A DNA stretch of 9,833 nucleotides from Actinomycetales bacterium (GTDB lineage Bacteria; Actinomycetota; Actinomycetes; Actinomycetales; Cellulomonadaceae): contig JAAYZM010000172.1 of assembly GCA_012514835.1 (NCBI GenBank), forward strand, positions 1 to 9,833. Reading direction: 5' to 3'. The translations under genes and the position numbers were made by a program. This document shows, piece by piece, positions 1 to 7,868 of the stretch. The stretch's first letter is position 1. Each line of letters opens with the position of its first letter. The notes under the pieces are model-generated. The model had not been told where the DNA came from. It saw nothing but the letters and a program-made list of their open reading frames with translations, and ran no database searches.

Positions 1-1215
1 ACCTCCGGCGTCGCCCTCTCCCCCGACGGCTCCAAGATCGCCTACGACCAGACCTCGTGGAAGGTCGGTCAGAGCGTCAACGTCGGCACCCGCTTCTCGG
101 CGTCGGACCGCTGGACGAGCGCCGCGGAGCAAGAGCTCTCCCGCTCGAGCCCGAAGTGGATCACGAACACCCGGGTGATCACGCGCGCGTGGTCCACCCT
201 CTACCTGCGTGATCTCGCCTCGAGCACGTCCGTCGAGTGGTTCGAGTACGACGACGTCTGGAGCGACCCCGACTGCGACTTCCTCTGCTTCAGTCAGGAG
301 CTCTACGACCCCGAGGTCTCGCGCGACGGCACGCGCCTCGTGACCATGGTGGGCCCTCTCGAGGACGCTCACCTCGCCACCTTCACGGTCTCGGGCAACG
401 TCAAGACCTCCGTCCCGTCCGTCCCGACGCTCACGTGCCTGTTCCACGGCGGGGGCGACGAGGAGTTCTCCGTCCCGACGATCGCCCCGGACAACAAGGC
501 GATGGCGTGGCAGATGTCCGACGGCATCTGGGCCATGTCGAACCTCGTCGACTGCGGTCTGCCCAACCTGGGGCTCGTGGTCGCGGGCGGGAGCGAGCCG
601 AGCTGGTCGGCCGCGAGCTACCAGGCGCCCGTGACGCCGAAGCCGACGCCGAAGCCGGACCCGAAGCCTGACGTGAAGAAGATCGTGGTGAAGAAGGCCC
701 CGAAGATCACGGGCACGGCGAAGGTCGGCAAGAAGCTCAAGGCGTCCAAGGGCACGTTCAGCCCCGCGCCGTCGAAGTACACCTACAAGTGGAAGCGCAA
801 CGGCAAGACGATCAAGGGCGCCACGAAGTCCACGTACAAGCTGACCAAGTCCGACGCCGGCAAGAAGATCACCGTCACCGTCACCGCGACCCGCTCGGGC
901 TACACCAAGGCCGTCAAGACGTCCAAGGCGAAGTCCGTGGCCGTCTACAACACCAAGAAGCCAAAGATCTCCTCCAAGCCCGCCGCGAAGGTCGGCAAGA
1001 AGCTCAAGGTCTCCAAGGGCTCGTGGAAGGGCAAGGTCACCAAGTACGCCTACCAGTGGTACCGCGGCTCGAAGAAGATCAAGGGCGCCACCAAGTCGAC
1101 CTACAAGCTCACCAGGGCCGACCGAGGCAAGAAGCTGCGCGTCAAGGTCACCGCCAAGCGCACCGGCGCACCCAGCGTCAGCATCTACACCGCCAAGACC
1201 AAGAAGGTCCGATAG
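1..1215 (+). CDS. Secreted/surface protein, 3' part: PD40-type propeller repeats plus two Lys-rich Ig-like repeats (5'-truncated)
   Basis: The reading frame is open from the first base of the window, so the true start lies upstream; 404 residues are visible before the TAG stop. The first ATG in the window (175) is internal. The N-terminal part has PD40/TolB-like beta-propeller signatures: SPDGSKIAYD near 19-48, DPEVSRDGTRLV near 307-342, PTIAPDNKAMAW near 475-510 and PSWS near 598-609. Several cysteines (DCDFLC, LTC, DCG) could form disulfides outside the cell. A Pro/Lys linker (PVTPKPTPKPDPKPD, 628-672) leads to two Ig-like repeats that share VGKKLK, IKGATKSTYKLT and GKK motifs. The last 181 residues hold 48 Lys, no Glu and only three Asp, so this end is strongly basic. 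The composition suggests an extracytoplasmic protein that binds an anionic surface polymer, but that is inference. The signal peptide would lie upstream and cannot be seen. Function unknown. Confidence 0.85.
   Translation, partial: TSGVALSPDGSKIAYDQTSWKVGQSVNVGTRFSASDRWTSAAEQELSRSSPKWITNTRVITRAWSTLYLRDLASSTSVEWFEYDDVWSDPDCDFLCFSQELYDPEVSRDGTRLVTMVGPLEDAHLATFTVSGNVKTSVPSVPTLTCLFHGGGDEEFSVPTIAPDNKAMAWQMSDGIWAMSNLVDCGLPNLGLVVAGGSEPSWSAASYQAPVTPKPTPKPDPKPDVKKIVVKKAPKITGTAKVGKKLKASKGTFSPAPSKYTYKWKRNGKTIKGATKSTYKLTKSDAGKKITVTVTATRSGYTKAVKTSKAKSVAVYNTKKPKISSKPAAKVGKKLKVSKGSWKGKVTKYAYQWYRGSKKIKGATKSTYKLTRADRGKKLRVKVTAKRTGAPSVSIYTAKTKKVR
697..1212 (+). repeat. Two tandem Ig-like repeats within the surface protein
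   Basis: Unit 1 runs about 697-957 and unit 2 about 958-1212. From the AKVGKK motif onward the units align without gaps at a constant offset of 267 nt (89 codons): VGKKLKASKG pairs with VGKKLKVSKG, YTYKW with YAYQW, and IKGATKSTYKLT is identical in both. A two-codon indel separates the unit starts. Similarity persists in the DNA, so the duplication is fairly recent or kept uniform. Repeats of this style (Y.YQW..G, GAT..TY.LT..D.GK.L.V.VTA) are common as C-terminal modules of actinobacterial secreted proteins. Confidence 0.85.
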
Positions 1216-1230
1216 CCACGGCGTCGGCAC

Positions 1231-1256
1231 GGCCCCGGGGCACTAGCCTCGGGGCC
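1231..1256 (+). other. Inverted repeat abutting the histidine kinase start
   Basis: GGCCCCG (1231-1237) and CGGGGCC (1250-1256) are perfect 7-bp inverted arms around a 12-nt loop, ending directly at the ATG at 1257. A competing palindrome, GCCCCGGGGC, occupies 1232-1241. No T-run follows, so an intrinsic terminator for the upstream gene is not well supported. If a transcript reads through from upstream, the hairpin could hide the kinase start. The proposed -10 element lies in the loop. Confidence 0.45.
1244..1249 (+). promoter_or_regulatory. Candidate -10 element (TAGCCT) for a leaderless kinase transcript
   Basis: TAGCCT fits the actinobacterial -10 consensus TANNNT and ends 7 nt before the kinase ATG, so transcription would be expected to begin at or next to the A of ATG. 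No Shine-Dalgarno sequence is seen in front of this start. No clear -35 hexamer is visible, which is common in such genomes. Confidence 0.45.
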
Positions 1257-2990
1257 ATGCCTCACGTCGAGCGCGCCCGCTGGATCGCCGCGTTCTTGTG
1301 CGGGGCGTGGTTCGTCGGCTTCGGCTGGGACGAGCCGCGCGCGGTGCTCCTCGCGGCTCCTCTCGTCGTCGTCGGCGTGGCGCTCCTACCCCGGCGTGTC
1401 CGCCTCGGGGCGGCGTGCGTCCTGGGGGCGTCCTTCGTCACGCTCGTGGCGGGCGGCTCGTGGGGCAACGTCGAGATGGTGCTCGCCCTCGCGGTCGCGC
1501 TCTACTCGCTCGGCAGGGCCAGCAGCAGGTGGTACCTCGGGCTCACCGCCGTCGGGCTCGGTGCGCTCAGCAGCGCGCTCCGCGACGGGCTCTCGCTCGA
1601 GAAGCTCGCTCTGACCCTCGTCCTGTACGGCGCGACGTGGGGCTTCGGTCTCGTGGTGCGCCGTCGAGCGCTCGAGGCGCACGACGCCGTCGCGCGGGCG
1701 ACCGAGCTCGCCCGCGAGGATCCTACGGAGGCCGCCGCGCGGTTGGCCGTCGAGGAGCGCAGCGCGCTCGCGAACGAGGCGCTCTTCGCCTTGCGCACGG
1801 CGATCGTGCGCATGCGCACCCTGGCGCGCGACGCGGAGGAGCCCCTCGACCCGGGCCCCCTCCGTGAGATCCACGAGCGCGGCGGCATGGCGGTCGACGA
1901 GCTGCGCGAGCTGCTCGGCCTCTTGCGTGAGCCACCGACCGCAGGGCCGGAGCCCCGTGAGCTGGCCGGGGTCCCCGAGCCACCGCGCTCGGCCTCGTCA
2001 CTCCCCCGCGTCGCGTGCCTCGTGCTCGCCGCGCTGAGCCTCGTGCTCGCGGCGCAGCCTCCGTCCGTCCCCGAGCTGCTCCTCCCCGTCGCGACCGGGT
2101 ACGCGGTCACGGCCTGGGCGACGGCGGTCCGGCCGTCCCTCGCGTCGTGGGGCTGCCTGGCCGTGCTCACCGCAGCGGGCCTCACGCTGAGCGCGACCTA
2201 CGGCCCACGGGGAGCGGGCTTCGTCGTCTTCGTCCTGACCATCGCGACGCTCGCCGGCCTCGCGTGGGGTGAGCGTGACCGGATCCTGCGTGACGCCCAA
2301 CGGCGCTCGGGCACGCTGCGGGCACGCCTCGACCGCGCGGCGGACGCTGCCGTCCGCGTCGAGCGGTTGCGCCTCGCTCGCGAGCTGCACGACGTCGCGA
2401 GCCACTCCGTCGGGGCCATGGTGCTGCACGCTGGCGCGGCCGGTGCCCTGCGTGAGCGCAACCCCGAGCGCGCGAGGTCTGCGCTCCGCACGATCGTCAC
2501 CACAGGGGCGGACGCTCTCGCGGACGTCGACGAGATGCTCGCGACGCTCCGCGCGAACCGGGTCGACCACGAGGCGCGGACCTACACGGGGCCGGGCCGG
2601 TTGCGCGCGGCGCTCGAACGTCACGTCGCGGCGCTGCGCGCGGCGGGCTCGACCATCCGGACCGAGATCGGCGAGCTCCCGAGCTCACCAGCACTGACGG
2701 CGACCACGTATCGGGTAGCGCACGAGGCGCTCGCGAACGCGGTGCGCCACGCGCCCGGAGCGGCCGTCGACCTCGTCGCGGTCCGCGACGGTGACAGCTT
2801 CGTCCTGCGGGTGCACGACGACGGCCCCGGTGTCTCGATGAACCGCGGCACCGGGTTCGGCCTCGACGGGCTGCGCGAACGGGTGCTCGCGTGCGACGGT
2901 ACGTTCACGGCAGGGCCGGGAGCCTCAGGAGGGTTCCTCCTCGAGGTGCACCTGCCCGTCGCCGCAGACCGGAGGGGAACGCCGTCATGA
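1257..2990 (+). CDS. Membrane sensor histidine kinase (HisKA_3/NarL family) with a duplicated, degenerate N-terminal half
   Basis: 577 residues. It would sense an unknown signal, autophosphorylate and pass phosphate to the regulator encoded next. I chose ATG 1257 because no in-frame GTG or TTG codon lies between the upstream gene's stop and this ATG, and the hydrophobic segments begin a few residues later. Residues about 9-134 hold five or six hydrophobic segments, followed by a helical region (165-224) resembling a DHp domain but with Leu176 where the His should be. A second membrane block of about four segments follows (251-338), then a genuine DHp with RELHD (phospho-acceptor His378) and a HATPase_c domain: N-box HEALANAVRHA (Asn494), DDGPG (521-525) and GFGLDG (533-538). 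Typical DesK/LiaS-like kinases have one membrane block and are shorter. It ends in a 4-nt ATGA overlap with the regulator. The kinase assignment is firm; the pseudo-DHp reading is inference from internal alignment. Confidence 0.93.
   Translation: MPHVERARWIAAFLCGAWFVGFGWDEPRAVLLAAPLVVVGVALLPRRVRLGAACVLGASFVTLVAGGSWGNVEMVLALAVALYSLGRASSRWYLGLTAVGLGALSSALRDGLSLEKLALTLVLYGATWGFGLVVRRRALEAHDAVARATELAREDPTEAAARLAVEERSALANEALFALRTAIVRMRTLARDAEEPLDPGPLREIHERGGMAVDELRELLGLLREPPTAGPEPRELAGVPEPPRSASSLPRVACLVLAALSLVLAAQPPSVPELLLPVATGYAVTAWATAVRPSLASWGCLAVLTAAGLTLSATYGPRGAGFVVFVLTIATLAGLAWGERDRILRDAQRRSGTLRARLDRAADAAVRVERLRLARELHDVASHSVGAMVLHAGAAGALRERNPERARSALRTIVTTGADALADVDEMLATLRANRVDHEARTYTGPGRLRAALERHVAALRAAGSTIRTEIGELPSSPALTATTYRVAHEALANAVRHAPGAAVDLVAVRDGDSFVLRVHDDGPGVSMNRGTGFGLDGLRERVLACDGTFTAGPGASGGFLLEVHLPVAADRRGTPS
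2971..2977 (+). promoter_or_regulatory. Shine-Dalgarno site for the response regulator
   Basis: GGAGGGG lies inside the kinase 3' end, 9 nt before the ATG at 2987. It is the strongest ribosome-binding site in the window. It fixes the regulator start at 2987 rather than at the in-frame upstream ATG at 2891, and with the ATGA overlap indicates coupled translation. Confidence 0.8.
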
Positions 2991-3646
2991 TCCGCATCGT
3001 CGTCGCTGACGACCAGGACCTCATCCGTGCAGGGCTGCGCGCGATCCTCGAGGCGGAGCCTGATCTCGAGGTGGTGGGCGAGGCCCGCGACGGGCTCGAG
3101 GCGGCGCGCCTGGCACGGACCCACGAGGCCGACGTCGTGCTGATGGACGTGCAGATGCCCGGGACGGACGGGCTCGACGGGATCGCCGCCGTCGCGGCCG
3201 CGCGACCCGAGGCGCGGGTGGTGGTGCTCACGATGTACGACGTCGACGACTACGTGTTCCTCGCGCTCCAGGCCGGGGCCAGCGGGTTCCTGCTCAAGAC
3301 CACACCCCCGGACCGCCTCACCGCCGCGGTCCGTGACGCGCACGAGGGTCGGCGGATCTTCGCCCCGTCCGTCGTCGACCGGCTCGTGCGCACGTTCGTG
3401 TCCCGCCCGACGGCGAGCACGGGCACCCCTGCCGCGCTCCGCGCCCTCACGGAGCGCGAGCTCGAGGTGTTCAGAGCGATCGCGCGCGGGCTCTCGAACG
3501 CCGAGATCAGCGCGGAGCTGTTCCTCAGCGAGGCGACGGTCAAGACCTACGTGACACGCATCCTCGCGAAGCTCGCGCTGCGGGACCGCGTCCAGGCCGT
3601 CATCCTCGCCTACGAGTGCGGCGCGGTGGGCGACGCCCCGGACTGA
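2987..3646 (+). CDS. NarL/FixJ-family response regulator (REC plus LuxR-type HTH)
   Basis: 219 residues, the usual length for the family. It is a cytoplasmic transcription factor activated by phosphotransfer from the kinase encoded just upstream. The receiver domain spans about residues 2-118: acidic pocket Asp8/Asp9, phospho-acceptor Asp54 in LMDVQMPGTDG, switch Thr82 and conserved Lys104 in GFLLK. The LuxR/GerE helix-turn-helix spans about 152-212, with LTERELEVFRAIARGLSNAEI and the recognition region SEATVKTYVTRILAKL. All signature residues are present, so it should be functional. It starts inside the kinase stop (ATGA) with a good ribosome-binding site. Its targets are unknown; the kinase-regulator operon itself is one possibility. 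It ends 6 bp from the converging acetyltransferase gene. Confidence 0.96.
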   Translation: MIRIVVADDQDLIRAGLRAILEAEPDLEVVGEARDGLEAARLARTHEADVVLMDVQMPGTDGLDGIAAVAAARPEARVVVLTMYDVDDYVFLALQAGASGFLLKTTPPDRLTAAVRDAHEGRRIFAPSVVDRLVRTFVSRPTASTGTPAALRALTERELEVFRAIARGLSNAEISAELFLSEATVKTYVTRILAKLALRDRVQAVILAYECGAVGDAPD

Positions 3647-3652
3647 CCGGCC

Positions 3653-4675
3653 CTACAGCTCGATCGAGTACATCGTCTCGGTGCGGAACGGCTCGAAGCC
3701 GAGCGACGTGTAGAGCCCGTGGGCGCCCGAGGGGTTCGCCGTGTCCACCCCGATCTCGGCGTACTCGATCCCGTCGGCGCGCTGGGCGAGCATCGACGCG
3801 GCGAGGAGCGCCTTCGCGAGCCCCCGGCCACGCCAGGCGCGGCGCACCCCGAGCAGGTGGATGTACCCCGAGGAGTACCCCGACAGCTCCCAGTCGTGCT
3901 CGTACTTCGCCGCCTCGAGGTACCCGGCGACCTGACCGGTCACCTCGTCGATCGCCACGAAGCTCCACTGCGGGGCGAACATCGAGCGATAGCTCGCCCA
4001 CCCCTCGGGGGTCTGCGGCTGGCTCCCCCAGTGGTCGGCGAACGCCTCGTTGTGGGCGAGCCGTACGGCGTCGTCGTCGTCGGGCCACGGAGCGATGCTC
4101 AGCCCGTCACCGGTGGCGGGCGAACCAATCGTCTCGTCGAGCGGCCGCTTGAGCTCGGTGTAGTACCGGATGGGCGTGTACCCGGCCCCCTCGAACACCG
4201 TCGCGGCGGTGTGCTCACCTTCGTCGAGGTAGACGCAGATCCGTCCGGGGACGGCTTTGTCCGAGGCCGCGAGGAGCTGGCGAGCCCGACCGTTCGTCCA
4301 CGAGACGAGCGCGGACCCGATCCCGCGGCGGCGCCACGCGGGGTCCACCCCGCCCGAGTGGACGGCACGCACGAGCGTCTCGTCGCCGGTGAACGTGTAG
4401 GCGGCGGTCCACGCGCGAGGCACACCCTCGCCGTCCAGACCGACGAGGGTGTCGCGCTCGAGGTCGAGGCCGGGGACGGCGAGGCTCTCGGCCATCTCTT
4501 CCGCAGAGGTCCGGTAGTGAAGCTCGTCCGCTTCCTGGCACGCGTGCACGAGGGTGGTCAGGGCGGCGACGTCCGCGAGCGTCACGGGGCGCCAGGAGAG
4601 GCCGAGGTCCGACGACGGAAGGATGAGGCTCGACGGCGCGTCGACGCGCTCGACGAGTGGTGCGAGGTCGGTCAT
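3653..4675 (-). CDS. Tandem-GNAT N-acetyltransferase family protein
   Basis: 340 residues from ATG 4675. An in-frame TTG at 4717 would add 14 residues but overlaps the upstream gene, so I reject it. Two GCN5-related acetyltransferase folds are visible. Each has an acyl-CoA-binding motif A: VDPAWRRRGIGSAL (RRRGIG about 115-120) and LGVRRAWRGRGLAKALL (RGRGLA about 282-287). The C-terminal copy ends with the typical NPSGAHGLYTSLGFEPF segment. Such proteins move an acetyl group from acetyl-CoA to an amine; the substrate here is unknown. The two-domain layout recalls mycothiol synthase MshD, but the sequence does not clearly match it. The start is 4 nt after the upstream stop (TGA-GGGC-ATG), suggesting translational coupling in an operon with the YhhN-like gene. 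Confidence 0.88.
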   Translation of the reverse strand: MTDLAPLVERVDAPSSLILPSSDLGLSWRPVTLADVAALTTLVHACQEADELHYRTSAEEMAESLAVPGLDLERDTLVGLDGEGVPRAWTAAYTFTGDETLVRAVHSGGVDPAWRRRGIGSALVSWTNGRARQLLAASDKAVPGRICVYLDEGEHTAATVFEGAGYTPIRYYTELKRPLDETIGSPATGDGLSIAPWPDDDDAVRLAHNEAFADHWGSQPQTPEGWASYRSMFAPQWSFVAIDEVTGQVAGYLEAAKYEHDWELSGYSSGYIHLLGVRRAWRGRGLAKALLAASMLAQRADGIEYAEIGVDTANPSGAHGLYTSLGFEPFRTETMYSIEL

Positions 4676-4679
4676 GCCC

Positions 4680-5387
4680 TCACTGTGAACTGGCCCGGTC
4701 CCGGTCGGCAACTGCAATAACCCCGGCGACGAGCAGGGTCTGGGCGGCGAGGTACGTGGACATCACGGCGAGTCCGTGCCAGGACAGCGCGTACCAGTCG
4801 GCGAAGGCGTCGAGGGCGATGAGGCCGTCGGAGAGCACGAACAGCGCACCGCCGAGCGCCGTCAGTGGGTGGATCCCCGTCGAGAGCACCGCCATCGTCA
4901 CGAGGACCACCCCGTAGGCGACCACGGGCACGAGCAGCGCGCCGGCCCCCGGCACGCACCACACGAGCAAGAGTGCCAGCACGAGGAGATACGCCGAGAG
5001 GGGCAGCGGCCACGCGCGCGAGCCGCGCAGGGCGACGCTGCGCCGCCGTGCGGGCCAGAACGCCACGACGTACGCGACCTGGGCGAGCAGGAAGAAGGCG
5101 ACCATGACGAGGAAGGACTGCTCGCCCGCGAGCTTGGGCGCCGTGTCCCCGAGCCACGACAGCCCGAGCCCGAGCAGCACCCAGCGCACGAGGCGACCCC
5201 GCGGCGCACGCACGAGCACGCCGAGCACGAGCGCGAGCAGCGGCATCGCCACCACCTGGGTCCACGTCCGCAGCGCCCCCGGGCCGGTGACCTGAGCCAC
5301 GAGGTGCGCGGCCACGACGGCCGCGTACGCACCGGTCACGAGCAGCGGCAGGACGCGGCGCAGCGCGCCGGGGGACGTCGTCGTCAT
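4680..5387 (-). CDS. YhhN/TMEM86 family integral membrane protein (putative lysoplasmalogenase)
   Basis: 235 residues and almost entirely hydrophobic, with roughly seven or eight membrane segments. The family pattern is recognisable: GLGLSWLGD (Asp81), then FFLLAQVAY (about 98-106), then GGALFVLSDGLIALD (Asp187). The two membrane Asp residues are the expected conserved positions. Characterised eukaryotic members hydrolyse the vinyl-ether bond of lysoplasmalogens; the bacterial role is poorly defined, so the substrate here is only inferred. The start is ATG 5387, 18 nt after the parE stop. There is no Shine-Dalgarno sequence, but a TAGCAT hexamer sits 7 nt before the ATG. The downstream acetyltransferase begins 4 nt after the stop. 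Confidence 0.85.
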   Translation of the reverse strand: MTTTSPGALRRVLPLLVTGAYAAVVAAHLVAQVTGPGALRTWTQVVAMPLLALVLGVLVRAPRGRLVRWVLLGLGLSWLGDTAPKLAGEQSFLVMVAFFLLAQVAYVVAFWPARRRSVALRGSRAWPLPLSAYLLVLALLLVWCVPGAGALLVPVVAYGVVLVTMAVLSTGIHPLTALGGALFVLSDGLIALDAFADWYALSWHGLAVMSTYLAAQTLLVAGVIAVADRDRASSQ

Positions 5388-5394
5388 GGGCGGG

Positions 5395-5400
5395 ATGCTA
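5395..5400 (-). promoter_or_regulatory. Candidate internal -10 element (TAGCAT) for a leaderless YhhN-like transcript
   Basis: On the minus strand TAGCAT fits TANNNT and is followed by exactly 7 nt and then the ATG at 5387. It sits in the 18-nt gap behind parE. If active, it would let the YhhN-acetyltransferase pair be expressed independently of parE. No clear -35 element is seen. Confidence 0.4.
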
Positions 5401-5405
5401 GCGAG

Positions 5406-7535
<2,130 letters not shown>

Positions 7536-7541
7536 GCACGC

Positions 7542-7547
7542 AGACTA
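7542..7547 (-). promoter_or_regulatory. Candidate -10 element (TAGTCT) for a leaderless parE transcript
   Basis: TAGTCT on the minus strand matches TANNNT and is followed by 6 nt and then the parE GTG at 7535. A second GTG begins at 7539 but is out of frame. There is no purine-rich Shine-Dalgarno sequence. A -35 element is not obvious. Confidence 0.45.
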
Positions 7548-7577
7548 GTCCGGCTCGCGGGCCGTCCCCGGACCGCC

Positions 7578-7618
7578 ACGCGGGACTACGCGGGTAGCGA
7601 ACTCGCGCCGCACGCGGG
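7578..7618. repeat. Three ACGCGGG direct repeats in the parE/DUF7455 divergent promoter region
   Basis: ACGCGGG occurs at 7578-7584, 7588-7594 and 7612-7618, all in the same orientation. The first two copies start 10 bp apart, about one helical turn; the third starts 24 bp after the second. The 117-bp region carries the promoters of both divergent genes, so the repeats could be operator half-sites. In DNA this GC-rich, short GC-rich words also recur by chance. Confidence 0.35.
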
Positions 7619-7620
7619 GA

Positions 7621-7649
7621 TTAATGTCGACGCCGGATGGTTGTATACC
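7621..7649 (+). promoter_or_regulatory. Possible promoter for the DUF7455 gene
   Basis: This stretch is conspicuously richer in A and T than its surroundings. TTAATG (7621-7626) could be a weak -35 and TATACC (7644-7649) a -10, with a 17-nt spacer. Transcription would then start at or just inside the GTG at 7653, which fits poorly. The true -10 may be shifted. Confidence 0.3.
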
Positions 7650-7652
7650 CAT

Positions 7653-7868
7653 GTGACTACCAAGACGACCGCTCCGCTGACCGCAGCCGACCGCTGCGAC
7701 CGCTGCAACGCGCAGGCCTACGTGCGCGTCGTGCTCCCCGTGGGCGAGCTGCTCTTCTGCGGGCACCACGCCCGGACCCACGCCGACGGCCTGAAGGACG
7801 TCGCGGTCCACATCCAGGACGAGACCGACCGGCTCCTCGAGGAGCACGGCGCCCCGAGCGCGGTCTAG
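7653..7868 (+). CDS. Small zinc-ribbon-like protein (DUF7455 family)
   Basis: 71 residues from GTG 7653. The sequence TAADRCDRCNAQAYVR followed by ELLFCGHHARTH is the hallmark of the actinobacterial DUF7455 family, whose genes I recall lying near sigA or parE in several genera. Cys15 and Cys18, then Cys36 and His39, form a CxxC-x17-CxxH set that could bind one zinc ion; His38 is an alternative ligand. No enzymatic motif is seen and the function is unknown. Homologues of this length begin just before the TAADRCDRC motif, supporting the GTG start; no other start codon precedes the motif in frame. The gene is divergent from parE by 117 bp. Its TAG stop directly abuts the stop of the converging glycosyltransferase gene. 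Confidence 0.85.
   Translation: MTTKTTAPLTAADRCDRCNAQAYVRVVLPVGELLFCGHHARTHADGLKDVAVHIQDETDRLLEEHGAPSAV

Noticed and set aside
789..1256. Upstream extension of the kinase frame into the surface-protein gene
   Set aside because: It lies out of frame over the Ig-like repeats and translates to Gln/Arg/His-rich shadow sequence. The hydrophobic kinase N-terminus begins at ATG 1257.
2891..2986. Upstream ATG for the response regulator
   Set aside because: It lies inside the kinase ATPase domain and would add 32 Arg-rich residues before the receiver domain. The strong GGAGGGG site points to ATG 2987.
3653..4675. Assignment as mycothiol synthase MshD
   Set aside because: The tandem GNAT layout is shared, but the sequence around both motifs does not match MshD as I know it, and no mycothiol genes are nearby.
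4676..4717. TTG start extending the acetyltransferase by 14 residues
   Set aside because: It would overlap the YhhN-like gene by 38 nt with a rare start codon. The ATG 4 nt after that gene's stop fits translational coupling.
3719..4720. 333-residue plus-strand open frame opposite the acetyltransferase
   Set aside because: It is an antisense shadow rich in Arg, Gly and Pro with no domain motifs; the minus-strand frame has clear GNAT motifs. Long antisense frames are expected in GC-rich DNA.
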